Source: Proteiniclasticum ruminis
Lineage (GTDB): Bacteria; Bacillota; Clostridia; Clostridiales; Clostridiaceae
Assembly (NCBI RefSeq): GCF_900115135.1
Contig: NZ_FOVK01000006.1
Location: forward strand, 101,070 to 165,069
Length of the DNA: 64,000 nucleotides
Reading direction: 5' to 3'
Part shown: piece after piece, positions 51,816 to 59,958 of the stretch
How the letters are laid out: the number at the start of each line of letters is the position of its first letter
Numbering within the stretch: the first letter of the stretch is position 1
Notes under the pieces: model-generated
Told to the model about the DNA's origin: nothing
The model's input: the letters and a program-made list of their open reading frames with translations, nothing else
Databases searched by the model: none
Program-made: the position numbers and the translations under genes

Positions 51816-52328
51816 CTACAATTCCTTCTTCATCAAATAATCCGTTTGAGCGTCCTCTCCCAGCAGAAAAACATGCTCCGAGAATTTAACAAATCCCAGC
51901 TTCTCATAAAAGGAAATGGCTGCAGTATTTTTTTCCCATACACCCAACCACAGGTACGGTGCGTGATGATCCATGGCAAAGGAAAGAGCACTCTCCATCA
52001 TAAATTTGCCGATGCCTCTCCCTTTGAACTCCTTGTATACATAGATCCTCTGGAGCTCCACTGCATTCTCATGGCCTTTTTCTGTTTGTGCAGACTGCTC
52101 ATTGAGTTTCATATATCCAGTGATTTTTCCTTCTGCAAGGGAAAAAAAGAAATGGGAATGTGGATGCATCAGCTCTTCTAGAAGCTGCTTTTCTCCTAGA
52201 TCTTCCTCCAAGTACTTTCTAAGATCCTCTTCTGTATTTTCTTTTCCAAATGTTTCAATAAATGTTTCCCTGCTGATTTTCTGAAGTGCTTTCAGATCCT
52301 CAGGCAGGATCTTGCATAGTTCCATCAT
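51816..52328 (-). CDS. paiA: GNAT acetyltransferase, PaiA/spermidine type
   Basis: Acetyltransferase of 170 residues. The pattern FIETFGKEN, GYMKLN, RIYVYKEFKGRGIGK (acetyl-CoA loop), YLWLGVWEKN and FYEKLGFV closely follows Bacillus PaiA, which acetylates spermidine and spermine. Role in polyamine control is inferred. GGAG lies 8 bases before the ATG. Confidence 0.82.
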   Translation of the reverse strand: MMELCKILPEDLKALQKISRETFIETFGKENTEEDLRKYLEEDLGEKQLLEELMHPHSHFFFSLAEGKITGYMKLNEQSAQTEKGHENAVELQRIYVYKEFKGRGIGKFMMESALSFAMDHHAPYLWLGVWEKNTAAISFYEKLGFVKFSEHVFLLGEDAQTDYLMKKEL

Positions 52329-52354
52329 GATTCTATCTCCTTCTCTTTTTCGTT

Positions 52355-52729
52355 TTAGTCCTTCGGTGTTTCACCCAATCTCATTTCAAGGAATCTCTTC
52401 AACACAGGCACATGGCTTTTTTCAAGATCCTTCACAGAAGACAGCAGTATCAGATCCTTCTCCTTCAGAAGCCTTCTCCACTCCTCCATAAGGTCTTCCT
52501 GCAGCGTCATCCTCTGCAGCTCCTCCCAATAGGATGACTGAAACTCTTCATAGGTAAGCACTTCTTCATGGTATGCTTTCCGAAGTTCAGTTGAAGGCGT
52601 CAGCTCTTTTGGCCAAAAATCCAGTGCTGCATTTTCTTTGGAAATGCCCCTGGGCCATAATCGGTCCACAAGGATCCGGACTCCATCCACAGTTTTCTCC
52701 TCATATATCCTTTTCATCCTGATCGGCAT
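52355..52729 (-). CDS. DUF488 family protein
   Basis: A 124-residue protein with the family motifs RIYEEKTVDG, VRILVDRLWPRGISK near 15-30, LDFWPKEL and PSTELRKAYH. Function unknown. The ATG at 52729 follows AGGAG at 8 nt; an upstream GTG overlaps that site. It is upstream of the PaiA-like gene by 26 bp and may be co-transcribed. Confidence 0.85.
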   Translation of the reverse strand: MPIRMKRIYEEKTVDGVRILVDRLWPRGISKENAALDFWPKELTPSTELRKAYHEEVLTYEEFQSSYWEELQRMTLQEDLMEEWRRLLKEKDLILLSSVKDLEKSHVPVLKRFLEMRLGETPKD

Positions 52730-52766
52730 CTTCAGCACTCCTCGTTTTTTCTCATTATACTACGGG

Positions 52767-54095
52767 TTATGCAGGAATACTCTTTTTCACCGGCAAGGAC
52801 TTCTCTTTTCCTATGAAATACAGAGAACATCCGATGACGAGCACTTCCGTGGCTAAGAACGACATCCATACCCCATCCATCTTAAACAGCTCTGCCAGTA
52901 TCATCACCATGGGTACCATCACAAATACTCCACGCAGAAGCGATAGAAGGAATCCCTGAGCAGCTCTTTCCACTGCGCTAAGATACGTGCTGATGATGAT
53001 ATTGACTCCAGCGAGCAGTAGACCTGAGAAATAGAGCACAAGGCCTCTTTCTGCAAGAACTGCAATCTTTTCATTGTCTTCGCCATTAAAAAGCGCCACC
53101 ATCGGTGCGGAGAACAAGAGGGCTGTGATGTATAAGATTCCACCAATGAGTGCTGCTGAGCATAGACCATACTTCAGAACTTCCTTCAGCTGCTTTTCTT
53201 TTTTCTGTCCATAATACTTACTCACCAGAGGCTGCATCCCTTGGGAAAGACCCGTGAAAATCGCAAGGCAGACCAGCGCAAGGTTCGCCACAATCCCATA
53301 AGCTGCCACGCCTAGATTTCCTTCAAGTTTTAAAATCACCAGATTGAAAATCATAAGAACCAGTCCGGAGGATACTTCCACCACGAAAGAAGATGCGCCT
53401 AAAGTAAAGTGGTCCATCATCATTTTCCACGAGAATCTGCTTGTGAATCCTTCAAACAGATCTTTTCTCCTACGGAAATGGGGCACAAGAAACAGCATGC
53501 TGATCACTGGCGCTAGTGACGTCGCAAAGACCGCCCCAAATATCCCCATTCCGAGAGGAAACATGAAGATATAGTCCAGGATGATGTTGGAAAGGCTGCC
53601 AGCGATCATGGCGGTCATGGCCCCCTTGGGGTTTTGGTCATTCCGCACAAAAGCCAGGAGAATGTTGTTGAAAAGAAAAAACGGAGAAAACAGAAGAATG
53701 GTGCCCAGATAGGTTTTTGTCATGGCAAAGGTTTCACTGTCTGCCCCAAGAAGAACCGCAATCTGATCTGTAAAAAGAATCCCTGCCACCATAAAAAAGA
53801 AACTGAACATCAGCCCCGTTTTCAGACCGTGCTGAAAAATCTCCCTGCTTTCCTTCTGCTTCCCTGCAGACTTCAGAATGGCAAAGCGCGTGGCTCCACC
53901 AATCCCCACCATAAGCCCCACCCCATGGAGGATGCTGTAGATAGAGATAGAGAAATTAAGCGCTGTGAGCCCCAAAGGCCCAAGGCTTTTAGCGATGAAA
54001 AAAGTATCCGCGAGAATGTAGATGGAGATGGCCATCATCCCCATGATATTAAGGCTCACATATCTAAAAAATGTTTGAAAGACTGATGTATTCAT
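52767..54095 (-). CDS. MATE family efflux transporter
   Basis: Cation-coupled multidrug exporter of 442 residues with 12 predicted helices in two six-helix bundles. Landmarks are MMAISIYILADTFFIAKSLGPLGLTALN near the start and the second-bundle GIVANLALVCLAIFTGLSQGMQPL. Substrates are unknown. The ATG at 54095 follows AAGGAG at 6 nt; a GTG upstream was rejected. Its own promoter and an attenuator-like leader precede it. Confidence 0.9.
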   Translation of the reverse strand: MNTSVFQTFFRYVSLNIMGMMAISIYILADTFFIAKSLGPLGLTALNFSISIYSILHGVGLMVGIGGATRFAILKSAGKQKESREIFQHGLKTGLMFSFFFMVAGILFTDQIAVLLGADSETFAMTKTYLGTILLFSPFFLFNNILLAFVRNDQNPKGAMTAMIAGSLSNIILDYIFMFPLGMGIFGAVFATSLAPVISMLFLVPHFRRRKDLFEGFTSRFSWKMMMDHFTLGASSFVVEVSSGLVLMIFNLVILKLEGNLGVAAYGIVANLALVCLAIFTGLSQGMQPLVSKYYGQKKEKQLKEVLKYGLCSAALIGGILYITALLFSAPMVALFNGEDNEKIAVLAERGLVLYFSGLLLAGVNIIISTYLSAVERAAQGFLLSLLRGVFVMVPMVMILAELFKMDGVWMSFLATEVLVIGCSLYFIGKEKSLPVKKSIPA

Positions 54096-54112
54096 ACGAT
54101 GCTCCTTTTTCA

Positions 54113-54173
54113 CAGAAAAACAAGGTGCTCATAGCACTCCTTCTTAGACCTAACGGAATGCTGTGAACACCTT
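54113..54173 (-). terminator. Attenuator hairpin in the MATE leader
   Basis: On the minus strand two 19-base arms (AAGGTGTTCACAGCATTCC and GGAGTGCTATGAGCACCTT) pair with three G-T wobbles and are followed by GTTTTTC. The hairpin lies between promoter and gene, so transcription must read through it to express the exporter. Confidence 0.75.
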
Positions 54174-54219
54174 GCAGCCTTTACCCGGTGGCAAAAGCGA
54201 AGTTTTCTTATTTATTTAC
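54174..54219 (-). ncRNA. Unidentified structured leader of the MATE gene
   Basis: Between promoter and attenuator is a short segment CTTTTGCCACCGGGTAAAGG with TTGCC/GGC-T-GCAA pairing. Its CCACC could alternatively pair with GGTG of the terminator arm. It matches no riboswitch class I know. A possible reading frame of 22 codons starts in the hairpin's 3' arm and overlaps the MATE start. Confidence 0.45.
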
Positions 54220-54225
54220 TTTATG

Positions 54226-54254
54226 ATTTTAGTGGATATGTCATTTCTTGTCAA
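54226..54254 (-). promoter_or_regulatory. MATE promoter
   Basis: TTGACA (54249-54254) and TAAAAT (54226-54231) with 17-bp spacing on the minus strand. The -35 box overlaps the stop codon of the ChrA gene. Confidence 0.75.
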
Positions 54255-54817
54255 GAAAAGAGCTGAAGAAGAAGATTCCCACCGATGCCAATAAACGCGC
54301 CGATGACAATGAGCACAATGAGATCGAACCGTTTGGAAAGCTTCAGGAAAAATCCGATGATAAAGGCCACCACAGCCACAACACTGATATTTGATACTGA
54401 AACAGCCCCCTCAAAAAGAGAGCTCTCCATCATACTGATGGCAGCGATGGCAATGAGACCTACAATACCAGGTTTCAGTCCTTTCAGCATTTTGTCCAGG
54501 AATCCAATCTTCTTGTCACGGAAGATAAAATAAGCCAGAATCATCATGAGGATAAATTGTGGCGTCACATTAGCTAGAGTTGCCACAATGGCGCCGGGGA
54601 CACCAGCAACCTTGGTTCCCACAAAGGTCGCAGAGTTGATGGCAATGGGACCTGGGGTCATCTGAGAAAGAGACACAAGATCCGTCATTTCTTTGATGCT
54701 CATCCATCCACGTTCTTCCACCACAAATCTCTGAATGAGGGGAAGCACTGCATAGCCTCCACCGAAGGCAAAGGCTCCGATCTGAAGAAATACGAAGTAC
54801 AGCTCGAGTAATACCAT
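54251..54817 (-). CDS. Chromate transporter family protein, second of a pair
   Basis: Half-size ChrA protein of 188 residues with about six helices. The N-terminal AFAFGGGYAVLPLIQ and the SLSQMTPGPIAINSATFVG motif are typical. Short ChrA proteins act as heteropairs with the product of the neighbouring gene. Chromate or sulfate efflux is known for the family; physiological anion unknown here. It starts one base after the partner's stop. Confidence 0.87.
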   Translation of the reverse strand: MVLLELYFVFLQIGAFAFGGGYAVLPLIQRFVVEERGWMSIKEMTDLVSLSQMTPGPIAINSATFVGTKVAGVPGAIVATLANVTPQFILMMILAYFIFRDKKIGFLDKMLKGLKPGIVGLIAIAAISMMESSLFEGAVSVSNISVVAVVAFIIGFFLKLSKRFDLIVLIVIGAFIGIGGNLLLQLFS

Positions 54818-54818
54818 G

Positions 54819-55382
54819 TTACTTCACCTTCCCTTCATCCACCAGGGTAAAGGTGGCAAACCCAAGAAGCGCCAAGGTCAGAATGATGATGATGGTGTGG
54901 ACCTGAAAAAAGAAACTGGCCACAAAAGCGCCGACCATCAGTATCAGACTGAAGATTTTATGTTTCTTCAGGGCAGCTTTTCCCATATCATAGACCGTCA
55001 GCACCAGAACAGCGCTGATGACGCCTCCCATGCCAAGAAGCGCGGACTTCACCCAAAAATTATTGGAAAAAGCATCATAGAAGTAAAACAGAACAGAGAT
55101 GATAATAAGGCAAGGCAAAACAGAAGCCAAAAGAGCAGTTAGGGCCCCTTTCCATCCTCTCAGTCTGTACCCAGTAAGCAGCGACGTGCTGATGGCCATG
55201 GCGCCAGGCCCAGACTGGGCAAGGGCAACAAGGCTCAGCATTTCCTCTTCATCAATGAGTCCTCTTTTTTTCATAAATTCATCCCGGATCACCGGTACTA
55301 TGGTATAGCCTCCACCGAAGGTCACGGCATTGATCTTAAAAAAGGTGCCGAAAATCTCCATGAGAGAGATACTTTCTTTCAT
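54819..55382 (-). CDS. Chromate transporter family protein, first of a pair
   Basis: Half-size ChrA protein of 187 residues. AVTFGGGYTIVPVI near 18-31 and LAQSGPGAMAISTSLLTG near 68 match the partner's motifs with changed residues, as expected for the inverted-topology mate. ATG follows AAAGGAG. It lies 14 bp after the gamma-glutamyltransferase gene. Confidence 0.87.
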   Translation of the reverse strand: MKESISLMEIFGTFFKINAVTFGGGYTIVPVIRDEFMKKRGLIDEEEMLSLVALAQSGPGAMAISTSLLTGYRLRGWKGALTALLASVLPCLIIISVLFYFYDAFSNNFWVKSALLGMGGVISAVLVLTVYDMGKAALKKHKIFSLILMVGAFVASFFFQVHTIIIILTLALLGFATFTLVDEGKVK

Positions 55383-55396
55383 TTTTCATTCTCCTT

Positions 55397-57001
55397 TTAG
55401 TATACTGCAGGATTGCTGTCGGTTCGTGATTCTGTCCCCACTGCATAGGCGCCGGAGTCCAGTTTGATGATGATCTGTCCTCGGCCAAAGTGAGATCTGT
55501 CCTCTTCCACCTGCACGTCATGCCCCTTGCTTTTAAGATCTTCCATGACATTTTCATCAAAAGCCTTCTCCACCATGAAGGACTTTTCCTTCACCCACTG
55601 CCATCTGGGCGCATCCAGTGCCATTTGTGGATTCATCTGGAAGTCAATAAGGTTGGAGACCACCTGGAAATGACCCTGGGGCTGCATGTAGCCGCCCATG
55701 ACCCCAAATACAGCCTTACATTTGCCTTCTTTCATGAGCATTCCCGGAATGATGGTGTGATAGGTCTTCTTCCCTGGCCCCAGGACATTCACATGACTTT
55801 CCTGAAGACTGAAATCAGCCCCCCGATTCTGAAGAGAGATTCCGGTGCCTTCCACCACAATGCCGCTGCCAAATCCCATATAGTTGGACTGGATCATGGA
55901 GACCATATTGCCATCCTTGTCTGCAGTATTGAGATATACGGTGCCGCTGGTATACGGATCATCATAGGAATGGATCACCGCTTCTTCTGTGATGGACTGA
56001 TGTCTTTTCCTTCCATACTCTTCTGTTAGAAGCGCTTTGGGATCCATCCTCATGACCTTTGGGTCAGTAATGTAGTGCATGCCATCTGCAAAGGCCATCT
56101 TCATGGACTCAAACATTCCATGATAGTAGGCAGCATCCCTTCCTTCAATCTCCTGGTTCTTAAAGATGTTCAGCGCCATCAGCGCAACCATGCCCTGACC
56201 GCTGGGTGGAAGCTCCACCACATCATATCCTTTATAGTGTACAGAAAGAGGTTCCACAAAAGAAGACTCGAAAACCTCCAGGTCGCTCTTTCTGAGATAT
56301 CCTCCGTGCTTTATGGCATCTTTTTCAATCCGCTCCGCAAGCTCCCCTTCATAAAAGGCTTTCGCTCCAGTTTCAGCGATCTTTCTCAGCGTCTTTCCAT
56401 GATTCGGAAGCTTCACTATCTGGAAGGGTTCTGGTGCCTTTCCATCAAAGGTGAATGTACGGAACCATTCCTCATATTGAGGGTCGTCTTTGTAAATGAC
56501 CTGATATTGGTTGAAGGCTCTTTGCCACATGAGCGCAGTGTGTGCCCCCACAGGAAATCCATTTTCCGCATAGTCTATGGCAGGAGCCAGACACTCGGAA
56601 AGGGATAGATTTCCAAATCTTTCGGAAAGACTGGCCCATCCTTTGGGTGCTCCCGGAACCGTCACAGGCGTCCAGCCATGAACTGGCATCTTCTCATGTT
56701 TTTCTCTGATTTCATCTAGCGAAATGCCCATGGGAGATGGTCCATTGGAGTTCATTCCGTAAAGTTTATCCTTCATCCAAACCAGTGCAAAATTATCACT
56801 GCCGATGCCATTGGCTGTGGGTTCCACAACGGTCAGGCAAGCTGCCGCTGCAATGGCTGCATCCACGGCATTTCCACCTTTTTTCAGCATATCAAGACCA
56901 GCCTGTGCAGCCAACGGATTTCCCGTTGCCACTACGCCTCTTGCAGCACCTAGGGTCAGTCTCTCTGACGCATAAGGCTGAATATTTGGATCAAATTTCA
57001 T
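55397..57001 (-). CDS. ggt: Gamma-glutamyltransferase family protein
   Basis: Ntn-hydrolase of 534 residues that would cut or transfer gamma-glutamyl groups, for example from glutathione. The N-terminal GGNAVDAAIAAAACLTVVEP is typical. The autoprocessing site and nucleophile Thr lie in YTSGTVYLN near 360, and the oxyanion GGYMQPQGHFQV is near 455. There is no signal peptide, so it may act inside the cell. The ATG at 57001 follows AGGAG at 9 nt. First gene of a probable operon with the ChrA pair. Confidence 0.9.
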   Translation of the reverse strand: MKFDPNIQPYASERLTLGAARGVVATGNPLAAQAGLDMLKKGGNAVDAAIAAAACLTVVEPTANGIGSDNFALVWMKDKLYGMNSNGPSPMGISLDEIREKHEKMPVHGWTPVTVPGAPKGWASLSERFGNLSLSECLAPAIDYAENGFPVGAHTALMWQRAFNQYQVIYKDDPQYEEWFRTFTFDGKAPEPFQIVKLPNHGKTLRKIAETGAKAFYEGELAERIEKDAIKHGGYLRKSDLEVFESSFVEPLSVHYKGYDVVELPPSGQGMVALMALNIFKNQEIEGRDAAYYHGMFESMKMAFADGMHYITDPKVMRMDPKALLTEEYGRKRHQSITEEAVIHSYDDPYTSGTVYLNTADKDGNMVSMIQSNYMGFGSGIVVEGTGISLQNRGADFSLQESHVNVLGPGKKTYHTIIPGMLMKEGKCKAVFGVMGGYMQPQGHFQVVSNLIDFQMNPQMALDAPRWQWVKEKSFMVEKAFDENVMEDLKSKGHDVQVEEDRSHFGRGQIIIKLDSGAYAVGTESRTDSNPAVY

Positions 57002-57167
57002 TAAAAATCGCTCCTCACACACATACTATAGTGCCGGTACTATTTCCTTTATTCCTGCTTCTCTTAGGATTTTAGTCCCTTTCAGCATAGAGATCCCCGG
57101 CCACATCCCTCATTATACCTGAAAAAAACTTTTCCGGAAGAGATCCGGAAGGAAAGTGTTCCGCTTC

Positions 57168-57214
57168 ACAAAAAACTGATAGGAAGATGTTCTCACTGGA
57201 TCATCTTCCTATCT
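57168..57214 (-). terminator. Terminator after the DUF1801/DUF1905 gene
   Basis: GATAGGAAGATG pairs with CATCTTCCTATC and is followed by AGTTTTTTG on the minus strand. Confidence 0.85.
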
Positions 57215-57221
57215 TCATATC

Positions 57222-58010
57222 CTATTCTCTTTCTGATAGGGTCACTTGAACGGTGTCTCCAGGTTCTTTTCCAATCTTTTTCCGGATGGCTTTCTGAATA
57301 CCAATGATATAACAGATGCTTCCATCCTCGTTCTTCAGCCCCATGTTGACGATACTCCCTTCATAAGGTTCACCATCGAAGGCCGCATGGACCTTTACTC
57401 TTCCCTTTTGAAACTCTTCCCGAAGATCAAAGGGAAAAACCACATAAGCGCCATCTTTGTCAGGCACCTTTTCAATCACTGCTTCGTAGGTATAGACTTT
57501 TTTCTTGCCATTTGCGTTGAACTCATCACTTTTCTTCCTGCTTTTTTTGGAAGATTCCGCTTCCCCTAGAATTCTCTCATAGGATTCCACATAGGATTCC
57601 GGTGTCCATTTTTTAAAAAGCTTTGCCAGAAGACCGTAGGGGATATGCTCTGGATTCTTCAGGCGGATGCAGCTTTTTCCCATATCGAGCTTCGTAGGCA
57701 CCTGCTTTTTGTACTCTTCCTCGAACCAGAGAGTAGCCTCTTCGTCTCCGTATAGCCCCATATGATAGAGGGCAATATGACCTTTCTGGACAGTCAAAGA
57801 GATAAAAGGAAGAGGCTCTCCTTTTTTCACATGATACCCCTTCTCATATAAAGAAAGTGGCACCACATAAGAAATCATACCTTCCCCATACCTCATTTCA
57901 AAACCTACGGGAAGATACTCTTCTGCCGTTTTTAAGATTTTTTCTAAAGCGTCTCTTGTCTCTCTTGGAAGATCCTCATAAAATTCTTGTTCATCCTTAG
58001 TTCTATTCAT
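57222..58010 (-). CDS. DUF1801-DUF1905 fusion protein (YdeI-like)
   Basis: A 262-residue protein. The N-terminal ~150 residues are of the DUF1801/YdhG iron-chaperone-like fold (GFEMRYGEGMISYVVP, LGKSC-type GKSCIRLK). The C-terminal ~95 form a DUF1905 barrel (VYTYEAVIEKVPDKDGAYVVFPFDL, KAIRKKIGKEPGDTVQVTL). Function unknown; such proteins occur in stress-related sets, and the next genes are of the same kind. Confidence 0.75.
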   Translation of the reverse strand: MNRTKDEQEFYEDLPRETRDALEKILKTAEEYLPVGFEMRYGEGMISYVVPLSLYEKGYHVKKGEPLPFISLTVQKGHIALYHMGLYGDEEATLWFEEEYKKQVPTKLDMGKSCIRLKNPEHIPYGLLAKLFKKWTPESYVESYERILGEAESSKKSRKKSDEFNANGKKKVYTYEAVIEKVPDKDGAYVVFPFDLREEFQKGRVKVHAAFDGEPYEGSIVNMGLKNEDGSICYIIGIQKAIRKKIGKEPGDTVQVTLSERE

Positions 58011-58019
58011 TATTCACCC

Positions 58020-58430
58020 CTACTCTTCATGATTGAACTGCCAGCTGACACCAAACTGATCGATGGCAGCGCCATAGCACTTGCTCCAGAAGGTCTCCTG
58101 CAGATCCATCTCAACCCGCCCGCCTTCTTTGATCTTATGGAACTGGGCTTTCAGCTCCTCCATATCCTTGGACGTCACCATAATACTGACATTTTCTCCC
58201 ACAGTCACAGGACTGCCTGGAAAAGCATCTGAAAACATGATGAGGTCTCCCGAAATCCTCATACTGGTATGCATAATGAGTTTTTTCTCTTCTTCACTCA
58301 AGGGATAGTCACTGCTTGGGTGATCTCCAAAGGTCATGATTTCATCTGAAACAGTCCCAAACACTTCACTATAGAACTCCACAGCTTCTCTGCAGTTGCC
58401 GTTAAAAATCAGATAAATACCTACAGCCAT
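58020..58430 (-). CDS. VOC/PhnB-like glyoxalase-fold protein
   Basis: A 136-residue protein with YLIFNGNCREAVEFYSEVFG at the start and VSIMVTSKDMEEL and WSKCYGAAIDQFGVSWQFN at the end, the pattern of PhnB-type VOC proteins. Metal ligands of true glyoxalase I are not obvious. Function unknown. ATG follows AGGAGG. Confidence 0.82.
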   Translation of the reverse strand: MAVGIYLIFNGNCREAVEFYSEVFGTVSDEIMTFGDHPSSDYPLSEEEKKLIMHTSMRISGDLIMFSDAFPGSPVTVGENVSIMVTSKDMEELKAQFHKIKEGGRVEMDLQETFWSKCYGAAIDQFGVSWQFNHEE

Positions 58431-58457
58431 TTTTCTTCCTCCTAACTTTTATATCGA

Positions 58458-58772
58458 TTAGTACTCTCTCATGAGTGCCACATGGTAGGGAAAAAGCTCC
58501 GCGCCCATGATCCCTGTGTAAACACCAGGATCCTCTTCCATGATCCTCATTGCATCCAGCTCATGGTGTGCTTCAATGATGACGATCCCAAAGGTCTTCT
58601 CATCCATTCCCTTGGTTTTGCCCGCAAGAATCAGAATACCCAGCTCTTTCAGCTTTTCCAGATAGGCAAAGTGCCGATCCACCGCTTCATTTTCCTTGTC
58701 TGTCCAGTTTTCTTCAAGAAGCAGATCTTCTCTCGGTTTCAATATGTAGATAAACTCCTGTTTTGGGTTCAT
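58458..58772 (-). CDS. YciI family protein
   Basis: A 104-residue protein of the YciI/YCII fold: FIYILKPREDLL at the start, FAYLEKLKELGILILAGKTKG near 35, and HELDAMRIMEEDPGVYTGI, with the conserved HF and Asp pattern. Some relatives are dehalogenase-like enzymes; activity here unknown. GGAGGAG precedes the ATG. It lies between other small stress-type genes on the same strand. Confidence 0.8.
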   Translation of the reverse strand: MNPKQEFIYILKPREDLLLEENWTDKENEAVDRHFAYLEKLKELGILILAGKTKGMDEKTFGIVIIEAHHELDAMRIMEEDPGVYTGIMGAELFPYHVALMREY

Positions 58773-58807
58773 GACAAAACTCTCCTCCGCTTATGCTTTT
58801 CAAGTGC

Positions 58808-59266
58808 TTACGTCTCCAGCTTTTCTCTGTTCCAGCAGTATTTCTTATTTTTCTGGAGGGTCTCCAGCTCACAGAAGAGGCATAATCCGTTATGTGCGCA
58901 CCTGAGCTCTCCACAGTTTGGGCAAATCCATTTCAGGTTCTGATTTTTTAGAAACGCCCCTATCCCCTTTAACCGGATCTCTTCCAAGTTTTCAAGCATG
59001 CTCATATGATACTTCTCCCGGTATCTCTTATCGAGAGCTCTCAGATCTTTACAGGGATACTTCTCACATTGAAAACAAAACCTCACGAGGCCTTCTCCTA
59101 AAAGCCTGCATTTGTATCCCATATGAGTACAGTTTTTTCCTCTGGGAACACATCCGGGACAGTAGGTTTTATGAAATCCTTCTTTATTCAGGTCTCCCTT
59201 GTAGAACTGATAGTTTACGCAAAGACTGCAGTTCATGCCGCATGGAGCGATAAGCTCCTCTTTCAT
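58808..59266 (-). CDS. DUF3795 Cys-rich protein
   Basis: A 152-residue protein with 15 cysteines arranged in pairs (APCGMNCSLC, CPGC, CFQCEKYPC, CPNCGELRC), which suggests zinc or Fe-S binding. The first half is DUF3795; the C-terminal 35 residues form an extra zinc-ribbon-like unit. Function unknown. The ATG at 59266 is next to GGTGGAG. Confidence 0.78.
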   Translation of the reverse strand: MKEELIAPCGMNCSLCVNYQFYKGDLNKEGFHKTYCPGCVPRGKNCTHMGYKCRLLGEGLVRFCFQCEKYPCKDLRALDKRYREKYHMSMLENLEEIRLKGIGAFLKNQNLKWICPNCGELRCAHNGLCLFCELETLQKNKKYCWNREKLET

Positions 59267-59338
59267 TTTTCTCCACCCCTTCAAGAAAGTAGATCACTGT
59301 AAGGCACCTGCCTCTTTATCGTCTGTTAGAACAATCCT

Positions 59339-59746
59339 CTAGTGATGGTTTCCAGTCTCATGGCACCACCGGGCCATATCATAGATCAGCTTTTTATCAA
59401 GGGGCCTGTCATAGGGAAACTGAACCGCACCTTTACTGTAGGTCAGCCCTTCAAACCTTTCTTTAAAGTGTTCTATGGCCACAGGTCCCGGATACAGTCC
59501 CCAGTGGTTCTTAAAAGCGGCAAAATGGATGATGTCATGGGTTTTATAGAATGTTGGCATCTTCCAGGAAATTTTCTCATAAGCGCCTGGCACCGCAGAT
59601 AAAATTGTTTCTCTGATTTCTCGAAGAAGAGGCTGAATCTCTTCCTTCTGAGAGAGAATATAGCTTTCTACTTCCTTCTTTTCCACTTCACAGACATGTC
59701 CTTTTTCCTTTTCATAGGCTGTTCCACATTTCTTACAAGTTTTCAT
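59339..59746 (-). CDS. DUF1801 (YdhG-like) protein with N-terminal zinc-binding segment
   Basis: A 135-residue protein. CKKCGTAY at 4-11 and a later Cys near 19 suggest a small zinc ribbon. Residues 40-130 form the DUF1801/frataxin-like fold (YEKISWKMPTFY, IHFAAFKNHWGLYPGP, KGAVQFPYD). The family includes the iron-chaperone-like Fra/YdhG proteins. Role unproven. Confidence 0.78.
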   Translation of the reverse strand: MKTCKKCGTAYEKEKGHVCEVEKKEVESYILSQKEEIQPLLREIRETILSAVPGAYEKISWKMPTFYKTHDIIHFAAFKNHWGLYPGPVAIEHFKERFEGLTYSKGAVQFPYDRPLDKKLIYDMARWCHETGNHH

Positions 59747-59958
59747 ACACTACACATCCTTTTATCTAGTCAGGTCACTTGAGCATCTGTACTCTTTCAG
59801 CACACTTCTTATGCTCAATATACTGGAATCTGAAGGGACATTCAATGAAGCTTTCAGCATACTAGAAGATGTTCTCAGAAAATTCAAATTCCGCCCAGGT
59901 AATGAGAATAAATGATATAATTCTAGTAATGTTCACGATATAGGAGGAGATCTGTATA

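Noticed and set aside
57127..57155. Hairpin TTTTCCGGA/TCCGGAAGGAAA downstream of the ggt start region
   Set aside because: It lies between the ggt start and the terminator of the neighbouring gene, has no T run and no clear role, so it was not called as a terminator.
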